Shown here one piece after another: positions 42,971 through 52,238 of a stretch of 64,000 nt of DNA. The first letter of the stretch is position 1; each line of letters opens with the position of its first letter. The notes under the pieces are model-generated. The model made no database searches and was not told where the DNA came from. It saw only the letters and a program-made list of their open reading frames with translations. The stretch comes from Neobacillus sp. WH10. Lineage in GTDB: Bacteria > Bacillota > Bacilli > Bacillales > Cytobacillaceae. Where the stretch lies: assembly GCF_030123405.1 (NCBI RefSeq), contig NZ_CP126110.1, positions 3,534,001 to 3,598,000 on the forward strand, written 5' to 3'. The translations under genes were made by a program, and so were the position numbers.

Positions 42971-43948
42971 TTATTCCCACTTATTCAGATCAATTCCCTT
43001 TTGAAGTGAGAGCAATAATTGAAGCTGGTTTGATTTCGCAAAGTACCAATCTGTAAGATGAATGGGGTGACGATGGCGGACTGGGAAATACAACCAAGCA
43101 GGAGACACCTTTCGATGGTTACTCCAATCCTCATATATATGCTGGTGATGTGCAATAACAGGGAAGCTCGTACGCAGCAGTGGTGTTTTTCCAAGGGTCT
43201 TTACTTTAAAATATCGTTCATAATCATATCTTGAACCTGTATGTGGAGTCTTTTCCGCAAATTCAAGAAAATAAGGAAAGAGCCTGGGATGGAATAGGAT
43301 ACTTGCAAGTCGTTTACCTAAGTTAATTCTCTTTGAAAGAGATTTAAAGCCATTTACACTTGCCCCATAAACTTCTCCCCCACATGTTGGAAACAGGACA
43401 CAGCTAAAATGAAGCCAGTCCTGAAAGGAAAATATCATTGAATGAAATACCTTTTTCTTAAATACGGGATGTTCAATTACCGGAGTTTGAATCACATTTT
43501 GCTCATTTATGATTAATGCAGTTGTCATCCGCTTCCGATCTTTCTCCTTCCAATACCGATTCCATTCTTTTTGAATAAATGTAGAAACATTGAAATAGGG
43601 AAGTAAGTGAAACATTGATCGATTTATTTTCGTCGAATATTGATAGAGCAATAACTGGGGAAAAACATCATGGAAAATAAGCCAATTGGCCCGCTCATAT
43701 GTAAGGAATAGTTGTTTTCTCATACCTGCATCAATAAGTTGAGGGAAAATGGATCCTTCTAGATCACACATATTCCATCCCCCATTTCGCGAAACCATGC
43801 TGGCAAGAAAGGACCAAATAATATCCGGATTCTTTTTATAAAATCTAAAGTATGCATCCGTTCTTGAGATATTATCGATATTTTTATTCTTTGTTTCACT
43901 TAGAATTTGACGGATGATTGTTTGTTCCTGTATTGTAAGATGATTCAT
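42971..43948 (-). CDS. yppC: YppC-like protein (DUF2515)
   Basis: A 325-residue soluble protein rich in aromatic and basic residues. Characteristic segments are SFLASMVSRNGGWNMCDLEG, YERANWLIFHDVFPQLL and THTGSRYDYERYF-like PHTGSRYDYE. It matches the DUF2515/YppC family beside recU-ponA in Bacillus. Function unknown. It is divergent from recU, with about 190 bp between them. Confidence 0.85.
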   Translation of the reverse strand: MNHLTIQEQTIIRQILSETKNKNIDNISRTDAYFRFYKKNPDIIWSFLASMVSRNGGWNMCDLEGSIFPQLIDAGMRKQLFLTYERANWLIFHDVFPQLLLYQYSTKINRSMFHLLPYFNVSTFIQKEWNRYWKEKDRKRMTTALIINEQNVIQTPVIEHPVFKKKVFHSMIFSFQDWLHFSCVLFPTCGGEVYGASVNGFKSLSKRINLGKRLASILFHPRLFPYFLEFAEKTPHTGSRYDYERYFKVKTLGKTPLLRTSFPVIAHHQHIYEDWSNHRKVSPAWLYFPVRHRHPIHLTDWYFAKSNQLQLLLSLQKGIDLNKWE

Positions 43949-44139
43949 ATTCTTCTTCCCTTAACTGTTTAGTAGAGTATGAGTAACATGGAATGATAAA
44001 CGTTTTCCGTAAAATGAATCATGCTTATATTTGTCATTCACGGTACAATTGTTATTAGAGTGTGTAAGCGAAAGTATTTTATACACCCCAATCTTGCTAA
44101 GATTTGATATGATAAGGAATAGCTTGAGAGGTGTAAAAC

Positions 44140-44742
44140 ATGAATGTTAACTATCCAAATGGAAAAAAGTATAAATCGAAAGAACGTGAGACTGAAATTC
44201 CCTTAAAAAATAAGAGAAATAGTTCGTATAGTAATAGAGGCATGACACTTGAAGATGATTTAAATGAAACAAATGAATTCTACAGGGAACGAAAAATTGC
44301 TGTCATCCATAAGAAACCTACACCGGTTCAAATTGTCCAAGTAGATTATCCAAACCGAAGTGCAGCCGTTATTAAAGAGGCCTATTTTAAACTAGCTTCT
44401 ACTACTGACTATAATGGAGTTTATAAAGGAAAATATATTGATTTTGAAGCAAAGGAAACACAAAACCCAACCTCTTTTCCATTAAAAAATTTCCATCAGC
44501 ACCAAGTGCAGCATATGGAAGAAGTGATGAATCAAGGAGGTATATGTTTTGTTATTCTCCGGTTTACAAAATTTGAGCAGGTTTATTTGCTTGATGCAAA
44601 GCACTTGTTGAAGTATTGGGGGAGAATGATAAATGGGGGCAGAAAATCAATAACGAAAGAAGAAATTGAACAAAATGGACATCACATTCCACTTGGATTT
44701 CAACCAAGAATTGACTATATTAAAATAATAGATACACTTTAA
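44140..44742 (+). CDS. recU: Holliday junction resolvase RecU
   Basis: A 200-residue dimeric nuclease that cuts four-way junctions during recombinational repair and chromosome segregation. The N-terminus has a flexible arm, then SNRGMTLEDDLNETNEFY with the conserved Glu. Catalytic residues lie in ATTDY-like STTDYNGVYKGKYIDFEAKET (quoted in part: D, E-A-K). It is 42 bp upstream of ponA in the same direction, the conserved recU-ponA operon. Confidence 0.96.
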   Translation: MNVNYPNGKKYKSKERETEIPLKNKRNSSYSNRGMTLEDDLNETNEFYRERKIAVIHKKPTPVQIVQVDYPNRSAAVIKEAYFKLASTTDYNGVYKGKYIDFEAKETQNPTSFPLKNFHQHQVQHMEEVMNQGGICFVILRFTKFEQVYLLDAKHLLKYWGRMINGGRKSITKEEIEQNGHHIPLGFQPRIDYIKIIDTL

Positions 44743-44784
44743 CCTCCTTTTAAAAGATAGAAGGTTAGAAAGGAAGGAATTCAC

Positions 44785-47385
44785 ATGTCAGAACAATATC
44801 AATCAAGAGAGGAGCGCCGGAAGCAACTCCAATCCAAAGGTAAGCCAAAAGCCAAGAAAAAATCCGGCGGGCTATTCAAGAAAATCTTCCTTAGCCTTGT
44901 TGTCCTTGGAATCGTTGGTATATTGGCAGGAGTTGGTACTTTCGCCTATTTAGTAAAGGATGCTCCCAAACTTGACCCGAAATTATTAAAAGATCCCATC
45001 CCTTCAAAGATATTAGATAAAGATGGAAAAGAGTTTGCTGAAGTTGGTGCTGTTAACCGCGAATATGTAAGTTATAAAGATATACCAAAGGTAGTCGAAA
45101 ATGCCGTTTTAGCAACCGAGGATTACCGTTTTTATAAACACCATGGGATTGATCCAATTCGCCTCGGCGGTGCTATTTTGGCAAATTTCCAGCGTGGTTT
45201 CGGTGCAGAGGGCGGCAGTACAATTACACAGCAAGTCGTCAAAAATGCATTTTTAACACAGGAAAAGACATTAAAGCGAAAAGTTCAAGAAGCATGGCTT
45301 TCTTATCAACTTGAACAAAAATATACAAAGCATCAAATTTTTGAAATGTATGTCAATAAAGTATATGTATCTGAAAACAGTCATGGACTCGCCACTGCAG
45401 CAAAAATCTATTATGGAAAAACATTAGATGAATTAACTTTAGCAGAGGCTGCCCAAATTGCCGGGATGCCGCAAAGTCCAAATAATTATAACCCCTTTGA
45501 CCATCCGGATTTGGCTGAAAAAAGACGAAACATTGTCTTAACGTTAATGCATGATCATGGATTTATTTCAAAACAAGAAATGGAAGATGCCAAAAAAGTT
45601 TCTGTTGCATCGACTGTTTTGAAGGAAGAAGAACGTCAGGTCGATTCAAAGCCTTTCGATTCTTTTGTTGATGCTGTCATTGATGAAGTAAAAGAAACAA
45701 CAGATTTTGATATTTTTACAGATGGTCTGACAATTCAAACTACATTAGACAAAGATGCTCAAACTTATGTTTATACTATGCTTAATACACCAGATATCAT
45801 TAAATACCCTGATGAAGAATTCCAAGCTGGGATAACTCTCATTGATACGAAAACGGGAGAAATCCGTGCAATCGGCGGTGGAAGGAATCAACAGGTAAAA
45901 CGAGGCTTTAACTATGCGATAGACACAAAGAGACAGCCTGGATCCACTATCAAGCCTGTCCTTGATTACGGTCCAGCGATTGAATATTTAAATTGGGGCA
46001 CATATGAAATGATTGAGGATAAAGCGATTACCTATTCCTCAGGGAAAAAGTTTGGAAACTGGGATCAGAAATATATGGGGCCTATGACGATAAGGACGGC
46101 ACTGCAATTATCACGAAACACCCCTGCAGTTCAAGCCCTTCAGCAGGTGGGCTTGGATAAAGCGAAAGACTTTGCCGTAAGTCTTGGTATTCCGTTAAAA
46201 GAAATCTATGAGTCATATGCGATTGGTGGATTCGGTGGTAAAACAGTTGGTGTATCCCCTCTTGAAATGGCTGGAGCCTACAGTGCTTTTGGAAATAACG
46301 GTATTTACACGAAACCGCATGCTGTTACTAAAATTAAGCTTCGTGACGGTAGTGTTATTAGCACAGCGCCTAAGCCAAAGGTTGTGATGAAGGATTCTAC
46401 TGCCTTTATGATTACAGATATGATGAAGAGCGTTCTTGTTTCTCCTGGTACCGGGACAAGGGCTAAAGTACCCGGTCTTCCGATTGCCGGTAAAACAGGA
46501 ACAACAAATTATACCGATGATGAAATGAAGCAATGGAACATTAAGAGAGGTGCTGTACCTGATGCGTGGTTTACAGGTTATACGACCAATTATACTGCCT
46601 CCGTTTGGACAGGTTACAGTGATCGTAAAACACCTATAACATCAGTCGAAGATCAAAGAATCGCTCAGTTAATTTTTAAAAATTTAATGGCCTATGTATC
46701 AAAAGATAAAAATACCCCAGATTTCACTATGCCTAACAGTGTGCAAAAGGTGAGAATTGAAAAAGGCTCAATGCCTCCGGTACTAGCAAGTGAATTCACA
46801 CCGGATAGTGAGGTTAGTATCGAATATGCCGTAAAAGGGCATGCACCTAAAAAGGTTTCTGAGAAATATAACAAACTTGAGGCACCTGTGAACCCAACGG
46901 CAAAATATGATGATGTTAATAAAAACATTGTCTTAACTTGGGACTATCCTAATGCCAATAACGCAGCAATTCAGTTTGATATTACAATCGATAATGTTTC
47001 CGCACCAGGTCATCTTGTTCAAACTGAAAACAGCTTGACAATTCCTGCTAATCCAGGCGAGAAATATACATTTACCATCTTTGCGATTAACGGGGATAGA
47101 AAGAGTGATTCTGTTTCTACTTCCATTGAAATTCCTAAGCCTGATAAAGAAAATGACCAAGGTAATCAAAATGGCTCTGGAAATGAGAATGGTAACGGAA
47201 ATGGTACTGGAAATGAGAATGGTAACGGAAATGGTACTGGGAATGGCACTGGCAATGGAAACGGAGCTGGTAATGGAAATGGAAACGGCAATGGCAATAG
47301 CGGCGATCAAGGAGGAACACTCCCTCCCGTTACCCCACCTGGAAATCCTTCTGGTGGGCAGGGATCTGGATCACGGGAACCCTAA
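44785..47385 (+). CDS. ponA: Penicillin-binding protein 1A/1B with Gly/Asn-rich tail
   Basis: Bifunctional class A PBP of 866 residues. One N-terminal anchor helix (near residues 33-55) is followed by a GT51 glycosyltransferase domain with the catalytic Glu in LATEDYRFYKHHG, and a transpeptidase domain with SxxK in PGSTIKP, SxN in SRNTPA and KTGTT. A fibronectin III-like domain and a tail of about 75 residues made mostly of G, N and E follow. AAGGAAGG precedes the ATG. Partner of GpsB in cell elongation and division. Confidence 0.96.
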   Translation: MSEQYQSREERRKQLQSKGKPKAKKKSGGLFKKIFLSLVVLGIVGILAGVGTFAYLVKDAPKLDPKLLKDPIPSKILDKDGKEFAEVGAVNREYVSYKDIPKVVENAVLATEDYRFYKHHGIDPIRLGGAILANFQRGFGAEGGSTITQQVVKNAFLTQEKTLKRKVQEAWLSYQLEQKYTKHQIFEMYVNKVYVSENSHGLATAAKIYYGKTLDELTLAEAAQIAGMPQSPNNYNPFDHPDLAEKRRNIVLTLMHDHGFISKQEMEDAKKVSVASTVLKEEERQVDSKPFDSFVDAVIDEVKETTDFDIFTDGLTIQTTLDKDAQTYVYTMLNTPDIIKYPDEEFQAGITLIDTKTGEIRAIGGGRNQQVKRGFNYAIDTKRQPGSTIKPVLDYGPAIEYLNWGTYEMIEDKAITYSSGKKFGNWDQKYMGPMTIRTALQLSRNTPAVQALQQVGLDKAKDFAVSLGIPLKEIYESYAIGGFGGKTVGVSPLEMAGAYSAFGNNGIYTKPHAVTKIKLRDGSVISTAPKPKVVMKDSTAFMITDMMKSVLVSPGTGTRAKVPGLPIAGKTGTTNYTDDEMKQWNIKRGAVPDAWFTGYTTNYTASVWTGYSDRKTPITSVEDQRIAQLIFKNLMAYVSKDKNTPDFTMPNSVQKVRIEKGSMPPVLASEFTPDSEVSIEYAVKGHAPKKVSEKYNKLEAPVNPTAKYDDVNKNIVLTWDYPNANNAAIQFDITIDNVSAPGHLVQTENSLTIPANPGEKYTFTIFAINGDRKSDSVSTSIEIPKPDKENDQGNQNGSGNENGNGNGTGNENGNGNGTGNGTGNGNGAGNGNGNGNGNSGDQGGTLPPVTPPGNPSGGQGSGSREP
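47155..47310 (+). repeat. Gly-Asn codon repeat in ponA tail
   Basis: Alternating GGN and AAT/AAC codons give a Gly-Asn dipeptide tract with occasional Thr, Glu, Ala or Ser (NENGNGNGTG twice in tandem). The DNA has a 36-bp duplicated segment around 47190-47245. Such tracts can expand or shrink by slippage without frame loss in multiples of three. Confidence 0.85.
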
Positions 47386-47400
47386 AATCCGTTATAAAAA

Positions 47401-47434
47401 AACGTCTAGGTTTTATGTCCTAGACGTTTTTTTT
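47401..47434. terminator. Terminator of ponA and ypoC
   Basis: Stem AACGTCTAGG/CCTAGACGTT with an eight-base loop and T8, between convergent genes. Confidence 0.93.
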
Positions 47435-47769
47435 ACGATATTTCTCTTTGCATATAACTTTTCCTGTTCAACCATTAGCTCCGAAAGTTGACGGTATGAA
47501 TGATATAAACCAGGCCTAGCCATGATAAACCCTAATCTTTCTTCAATATTTACTGGCTTAAAATAAAACTGATGAAAAGGAATTGAATCATTAGGAGTGG
47601 AAGCTTTTTCATTTGTGTAATTCAATAATTGAATGAATAAGGCAATTCCCTTTTCCATCCATTCTTTCGCTTTTTTCTGATCACGTTCACGGAATAATTG
47701 GTCAAGTAGTATCTTAACGCTTTCCCATTCTTCTAGTATAGTGGAAACAGTCTCTGCTTGACTATCCAT
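47413..47769 (-). CDS. ypoC: YpoC-like protein
   Basis: A 118-residue helical protein (TVSTILEEWESVKILLDQLF, GLYHSYRQLSELMVEQEKLY). It overlaps the end of nth by eight bases, the same dnaD-nth-ypoC order as B. subtilis. Function unknown. The stop codon lies within the shared terminator with ponA. Confidence 0.82.
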   Translation of the reverse strand: MDSQAETVSTILEEWESVKILLDQLFRERDQKKAKEWMEKGIALFIQLLNYTNEKASTPNDSIPFHQFYFKPVNIEERLGFIMARPGLYHSYRQLSELMVEQEKLYAKRNIVKKTSRT

Positions 47770-48424
47770 TGACAGTTGTCTTTCCTTTCGTCCTTTTCCT
47801 GCCTTCTCGGCATATCTCTAATAATGGACAGCTTGTACACTGTGGATTTTGAGCTTTGCAATGATATCGGCCAAAAAAGATTAAGCGGTGATGGGTTACC
47901 GACCATTCCTCTTTCGGAACCTTCCTCATTAATGTTTTTTCCACTTCCAATACTGAATCCTTCCAGCGACAAATCCCAAGCCGTTTGCTTACTCGTTCTA
48001 CATGCGTGTCAACGGCAATGGCAGGAATATTAAAGGCAACCGACACAACAACATTTGCAGTTTTCCTGCCTACTCCAGGAAGTTTAGTCAACTCATCTCT
48101 ATCCATAGGGATATCCCCGTCATATTCATCAATCACTATCTTGCAAAGACTTTGTATATTCTTAGCTTTATTTCGGTAAAGTCCAATAGAACGAATATCA
48201 TTTTGAAGTTCTTCAAGCGGAACCTTTAAGTAATCTTCTGGTGTTTTGTACTTTTTAAATAATTCCTTCGTCACTTTATTGACAAGCGCATCGGTACATT
48301 GTGCCGATAACGAAACAGCTATGATCAGTTCGAAGGGATTAGAATGGTTTAACTCACAATGGGCTTCTGGAAACATTTTACCCATTTCATCTAAACAATA
48401 ACGGATTTGTGTATTATTCAGCAA
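47762..48424 (-). CDS. nth: Endonuclease III
   Basis: DNA glycosylase/AP lyase removing oxidised pyrimidines. 220 residues. The helix-hairpin-helix LPGVGRKTANVV contains the catalytic Lys, and the Asp lies in VDTHVERVSKRLG. The C-terminal cysteines in CKAQNPQCTSCPLLEIC give the CX6CX2CX5C [4Fe-4S] site. The TTG at 48424 gives MLNNTQIRYCLD, which aligns with Bacillus Nth; a GTG nine bases earlier is possible. Cotranscribed with dnaD and ypoC. Confidence 0.93.
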   Translation of the reverse strand: MLNNTQIRYCLDEMGKMFPEAHCELNHSNPFELIIAVSLSAQCTDALVNKVTKELFKKYKTPEDYLKVPLEELQNDIRSIGLYRNKAKNIQSLCKIVIDEYDGDIPMDRDELTKLPGVGRKTANVVVSVAFNIPAIAVDTHVERVSKRLGICRWKDSVLEVEKTLMRKVPKEEWSVTHHRLIFFGRYHCKAQNPQCTSCPLLEICREGRKRTKGKTTVNG

Positions 48425-48458
48425 ACATATCACCCACTACTTTATGAAATGAAATAAA

Positions 48459-48480
48459 ACGAGAGAATGTCCTCTCTCGT
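48459..48480 (-). terminator. Hairpin between dnaD and nth
   Basis: Minus strand stem ACGAGAG/CTCTCGT followed by TTTATTT. It lies just after the dnaD stop and would reduce, not necessarily block, transcription into nth. Confidence 0.7.
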
Positions 48481-48491
48481 TAATCAAAAAT

Positions 48492-49190
48492 TTATTGCTC
48501 TAACCAGTTATAGAAAGGGACAAGTGGCTGATGTGAATCATCCTTGACGTTTCCCTTTGATATTTGTTTTTGTCGGAACTTACGGCCATGATTTTTCGCT
48601 TGTTCAATAGTTCTTATTCCGTTTTTCTTCCATTCAAAAAGGATTCTATCAATATAACGAAAATTTAATTTTCCAGACATAACCGCTTCACGAAGAGCAG
48701 CTTTGATGATGACAGGATCATGGTGATCATCATCCATCCACATCCCAAGGGATTCACATTCAAAAGGTGATAAGGGGCGGCCAAATTCCTTCTCAAAACA
48801 AGTATAAAGATCGGTTTCTTCAGCTTTTTTATCGATTTCTTTCGAAGTTTTATTAATTATCATGAACTGATCAATGAGTTTTTCCCACAATGGATTTATA
48901 GAGTATTTCTCAAAACGAATACCATCATGAGAGTATTGATCAATTATTTCGATAAAACCTCTTTGGATCAGTCTTCTAAGCATTTCATTACAGTCCGAAA
49001 TCGAAACTGTCATACGTGCAGAGAGCTCTTCCGGAGTAGGGAATTCGTTTCCTTTTTCTATAAAGGTAAGGATATTTAATAAAAGAACAAGTTCCGTTTC
49101 GTTTAAATTAAGGTTACGGTATTCAGAAAACAATAATGAAGGAATGGTTATACTCCCTTCTTGGAGCCATGCTAAAATATTTGATTTCAT
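48492..49190 (-). CDS. dnaD: DNA replication initiation/restart protein DnaD
   Basis: Primosome protein of 232 residues that acts with DnaA, DnaB and PriA at origins and stalled forks. The N-terminal winged helix domain (about residues 1-100) contains LNLNETELVLLLNI, and the C-terminal DDBH2 domain ends with YIDRILFEWKKNGI, the conserved YxxxILxxW motif. The ATG at 49190 has AGGAGGTG eight bases upstream; a GTG-type start 36 bases earlier was rejected. Confidence 0.94.
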   Translation of the reverse strand: MKSNILAWLQEGSITIPSLLFSEYRNLNLNETELVLLLNILTFIEKGNEFPTPEELSARMTVSISDCNEMLRRLIQRGFIEIIDQYSHDGIRFEKYSINPLWEKLIDQFMIINKTSKEIDKKAEETDLYTCFEKEFGRPLSPFECESLGMWMDDDHHDPVIIKAALREAVMSGKLNFRYIDRILFEWKKNGIRTIEQAKNHGRKFRQKQISKGNVKDDSHQPLVPFYNWLEQ

Positions 49191-49272
49191 AAAAGGACAC
49201 CTCCTGATTAGTATATCATGAACCACTCATTCGAGTAAGGGTAATAGGCATCCCATAATTGGATAGGAAATT

Positions 49273-49297
49273 AAAAAGCCTGCTTAGCAGACTTTTT
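49273..49297 (-). terminator. Terminator of aspB
   Basis: Stem AAAAAGTCTGC/GCAGGCTTTTT with a TAA loop on the minus strand, 41 bases after the aspB stop. It separates aspB from dnaD. Confidence 0.9.
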
Positions 49298-49337
49298 AAT
49301 CATTTTTCCATGATAACAAGTATCTCTTAAATTAGTT

Positions 49338-50525
49338 TTATAGCTTCGATTCAACAAACTGGTGAATCCTTGCCACTGCTTTTTCTAATTGATCTAGTGA
49401 TGTTGCATAAGAAAGACGAATATTATCTGGTGTTCCAAACCCAGACCCCGGAATAACCGCCACTTTGGCTTCTACTAATAAGGCTTCCACAAAGTCATCA
49501 ACATGAAAAAATCCAGTCATTTCCGCTGCCTGCTTAACGTTTGGGAACAAATAAAAAGCTCCTTGAGGCTTCACACAAGTGAACCCGGGAATGGCAACCA
49601 CTTTATCATAAATGATTTCTAATCTTTTTTCAAATGCTTGCCGCATTTCTTCAACAGGCTCTTGTGATCCATTGTAAGCAGCGATTGCCGCGAATTGGGC
49701 AGTTGTTGTTGGATTTGATGTGCTATGACTAGCAAGATTTGTCATCGCCTCAACAATTTGTTTATTACCAGCCGCATATCCAATTCTCCACCCTGTCATT
49801 GAATGGGACTTAGAAACACCATTAATGACAATGGTTTGTTCTTTAAGCACTGGTGAAATTTCCGCTATTGAAAAATGCTTTACACCAAAATAGACAAGCT
49901 TTTCATAAATTTCATCTGATACAATAAGAATATTTTGCTCAAGACAAACTTTACCCAATTCTAAAAGTTCTTCTTCCGTATACAGGACCCCTGTAGGATT
50001 ACTTGGTGAATTGATTATTACTGCTTTTGTCTTGGCTGTAATTGCCTGCCTTAATTGTTCAGGTGAAATCTTAAATTGATTTTGTTCATGCCCTTTAATA
50101 TAAACCGGTACTCCTCCTGCTAATTTAACTTGTTCGGGATAACTTACCCAATATGGAGAAGGTATAATAACCTCATCACCATCATTTAAGAGAACTTGAA
50201 AAAGGGTATAAAGAATATGTTTTGCTCCATTACCAACAATGATTTCATTCGGTTTATAGGTTAATCCTTGATCCTGTTCGAACTTCTTGATTATTGCTTT
50301 TTTTAATGCAGGAAGCCCAGCAGAAGGCGTATACTTGGTATGCCCCTCATTCATTGATTGTGATGCAGCATCTAAAATATGCTGTGGTGTATTATAGTCA
50401 GGTTCACCCGCTCCTAATCCGATGACATCTTCCCCTAGTTCCTTTAGTTCCTTTGCTTTTGCTGTAATAGCCAATGTTGATGATGGTGTAAGTGCCATTA
50501 CCCGCTTTGCTAGTCTTACATTCAT
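49338..50525 (-). CDS. aspB: Aspartate aminotransferase, class I (PLP)
   Basis: A 395-residue PLP enzyme exchanging amino groups between aspartate and 2-oxoglutarate. The PLP lysine is in GVSKSHSMTGWRIGYAAG near residue 235; SNPTG-like INSPSNPTGVLYTEEEL and DEIYEKLVY are also intact, and the substrate Arg is in NIRLSYATS. It follows ypmB by 26 bp. In B. subtilis asnS lies between aspB and dnaD; here asnS is absent from this spot. Confidence 0.94.
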   Translation of the reverse strand: MNVRLAKRVMALTPSSTLAITAKAKELKELGEDVIGLGAGEPDYNTPQHILDAASQSMNEGHTKYTPSAGLPALKKAIIKKFEQDQGLTYKPNEIIVGNGAKHILYTLFQVLLNDGDEVIIPSPYWVSYPEQVKLAGGVPVYIKGHEQNQFKISPEQLRQAITAKTKAVIINSPSNPTGVLYTEEELLELGKVCLEQNILIVSDEIYEKLVYFGVKHFSIAEISPVLKEQTIVINGVSKSHSMTGWRIGYAAGNKQIVEAMTNLASHSTSNPTTTAQFAAIAAYNGSQEPVEEMRQAFEKRLEIIYDKVVAIPGFTCVKPQGAFYLFPNVKQAAEMTGFFHVDDFVEALLVEAKVAVIPGSGFGTPDNIRLSYATSLDQLEKAVARIHQFVESKL

Positions 50526-50551
50526 CCCTCTTCCCCCATTCTCCGGCCAAT

Positions 50552-51025
50552 CTATAGATTTTCAATTTTTTTTAGCCACTCACCAGTTTCAAAGTGAACA
50601 TAATAATAATTTATTAAATTATTTTCAGAACGATAGTAAATTTCCCATAATGGAATATTTTTTTCCATGCCCAGTCGAACTGAAATAATCTTTTTTGGGT
50701 TTTTCTCTTGCAAAAGTTTTTGAACAGCTTCGTCTTTTGATATACCATTTTTCGCTTTTTGAACATAAACCTTCTTACTCTTGTCAGGGATCCAAACGAT
50801 GATTTTCTCACCTTTATTATTTTTCCCTTCAATTACATTTACTGTTTCCAACCCATTGTAAATGTGAAAATCTTGTACCTCACTAATTTGAATCTTCTTA
50901 TTCGCAAGTGCGACAGCTTTTTTTTCCGCAGCTTTAACTGGTTCTACTGAAGAATAATATACCTTAATTGATATTCCAATAATGACTATAACGAATAATA
51001 CGAGAAAAACTATCCACTTTTTCAT
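50552..51025 (-). CDS. ypmB: YpmB-like membrane-anchored protein (DUF5590)
   Basis: 157 residues with an N-terminal anchor helix (WIVFLVLFVIVIIGISIKVYY) and an extracytoplasmic region with two PepSY-like repeats. The first repeat is around residues 35-80 and the second ends FETGEWLKKI. It lies between ypmA and aspB as in B. subtilis. Function unknown; a role at the cell wall is only suggested by topology. Confidence 0.86.
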   Translation of the reverse strand: MKKWIVFLVLFVIVIIGISIKVYYSSVEPVKAAEKKAVALANKKIQISEVQDFHIYNGLETVNVIEGKNNKGEKIIVWIPDKSKKVYVQKAKNGISKDEAVQKLLQEKNPKKIISVRLGMEKNIPLWEIYYRSENNLINYYYVHFETGEWLKKIENL

Positions 51026-51039
51026 TTTATCTCACTTCT

Positions 51040-51210
51040 TTATGTACGATATATGGTAAATATTGCTTTATTTTTATCTTCTTGATCAAGTGCTAGGCCA
51101 AACATGAGATCATTTTGTTTTAAGGTTCGATTTAGTGCATCAACAATTTTATATAAATCCGAACTGTATTGGATTTTAACTGTTGATAATACTTCAATTT
51201 TACTTTCCAT
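51040..51210 (-). CDS. ypmA: YpmA-like protein
   Basis: A 56-residue soluble protein starting MESKIEVLSTVKIQYSSDLY and ending DKNKAIFTIYRT. Size and position, immediately upstream of ypmB, match B. subtilis YpmA. AGGAG lies upstream of the ATG (GAGGAGAAATACA-ATG). Function unknown. Too short for the usual ORF cutoff. Confidence 0.85.
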   Translation of the reverse strand: MESKIEVLSTVKIQYSSDLYKIVDALNRTLKQNDLMFGLALDQEDKNKAIFTIYRT

Positions 51211-51334
51211 TGTATTTCTCCTCTTTCCACTTTAACTCTATTTGTGAAGAATCTTTCTAATTATTATAACAGGATAAAACCCGATGTGTTGCAAATCTAC
51301 CTAAATTATATAATTTTTTTCTTGATGGAACGGG

Positions 51335-52189
51335 CTATCTTTCATCCACCTCTGCTGGAATGGTGATAACCTCATAATTAGATTCAGTAAATTTAATTGT
51401 GACCGTACCGTGTTTTTTTGTAAAATACACCTCTGACCATATACTATGTAAATCATGAAGTATATTTATATTCGGTTGATGTTCCTTCACTGCAAAAAGA
51501 ATCGAAATTTGCGGATTTAAGTATTGAATGAATTGATCTGATAACGTGTCTTCCTTATTGCTATTAGGGATTTTAAAAACATTGACATCCTTAAGATTCT
51601 TCTTAAGAAGTGTTTGTTCCGCACGATGGCTAAAAGAAGTCATCAAAAAAATATTGTGCTCGAAAAAATTTAACATTAAATCCATTCCTTCATTTGGTTC
51701 ATTCCCGACGAACTGAACTTCAGCAGTCATCTCGGGGAGAATTTCTTTTTTTGTACCCTCTACCCAGGAAATGAACGAAATTGGCATAGATTGATCTAAA
51801 TTTTTTGCTATTAGCTTTGAAAGTTCAGGTGTAGTAATAATTTTTTTTATTTTATATTTCGTAATTACTTGGTTAATTTTACTGTATGATATTTCCTGTA
51901 CACCATTTGTTAGGATTAAGGTAGAAATCTCATTAATATTATAAAGGGAAAGCCAGCTTTCTAATTCTGCTTTCGTTCCTTTCCCGCCAACATTTATCAA
52001 TATATTTTCATTATTTGGTCCTTGGACAAGTGTCGCTTCCCCTGCAGAAAGACCCAAAAACGTTACCGCAGCTTCATGCTCCTTTATATTTAATTCGACA
52101 TTCTCAACTTGACCAGTAATTGATGTTTCAGCCTTTGCAATTAAGGTGCTTGGAATAAATATGGCTAATAATATAAGCAATATTTTCAT
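51335..52189 (-). CDS. Exported ComEC-like metallo-beta-lactamase fold protein, degenerate
   Basis: 284 residues with a signal peptide (MKILLILLAIFIPSTLIAKA, cleavage before ETS). The mature part follows the ComEC/Rec2 C-terminal beta-lactamase-like fold: LGLSAGEATLVQGPNNENIL, INVGGKG, then ISTLILTNG. Where active members have H-x-H-x-D-H after the L-x-L-T strand, this protein has TNGVQEISYS, so the metal ligands are lost. The ATG at 52189 has GGAGG seven bases upstream. It sits between dinG and ypmA, where B. subtilis has no gene. Perhaps a binding protein without catalysis. Confidence 0.72.
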   Translation of the reverse strand: MKILLILLAIFIPSTLIAKAETSITGQVENVELNIKEHEAAVTFLGLSAGEATLVQGPNNENILINVGGKGTKAELESWLSLYNINEISTLILTNGVQEISYSKINQVITKYKIKKIITTPELSKLIAKNLDQSMPISFISWVEGTKKEILPEMTAEVQFVGNEPNEGMDLMLNFFEHNIFLMTSFSHRAEQTLLKKNLKDVNVFKIPNSNKEDTLSDQFIQYLNPQISILFAVKEHQPNINILHDLHSIWSEVYFTKKHGTVTIKFTESNYEVITIPAEVDER

Positions 52190-52238
52190 ACACACGCCTC
52201 CTATTATCTAATAGGATGTGTAATTTTCCATATTTTTA

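Noticed and set aside
47081..47491. ORF in another frame over the ponA tail (Met/Glu-rich)
   Set aside because: Product of the Gly-Asn codon repeat read out of frame.
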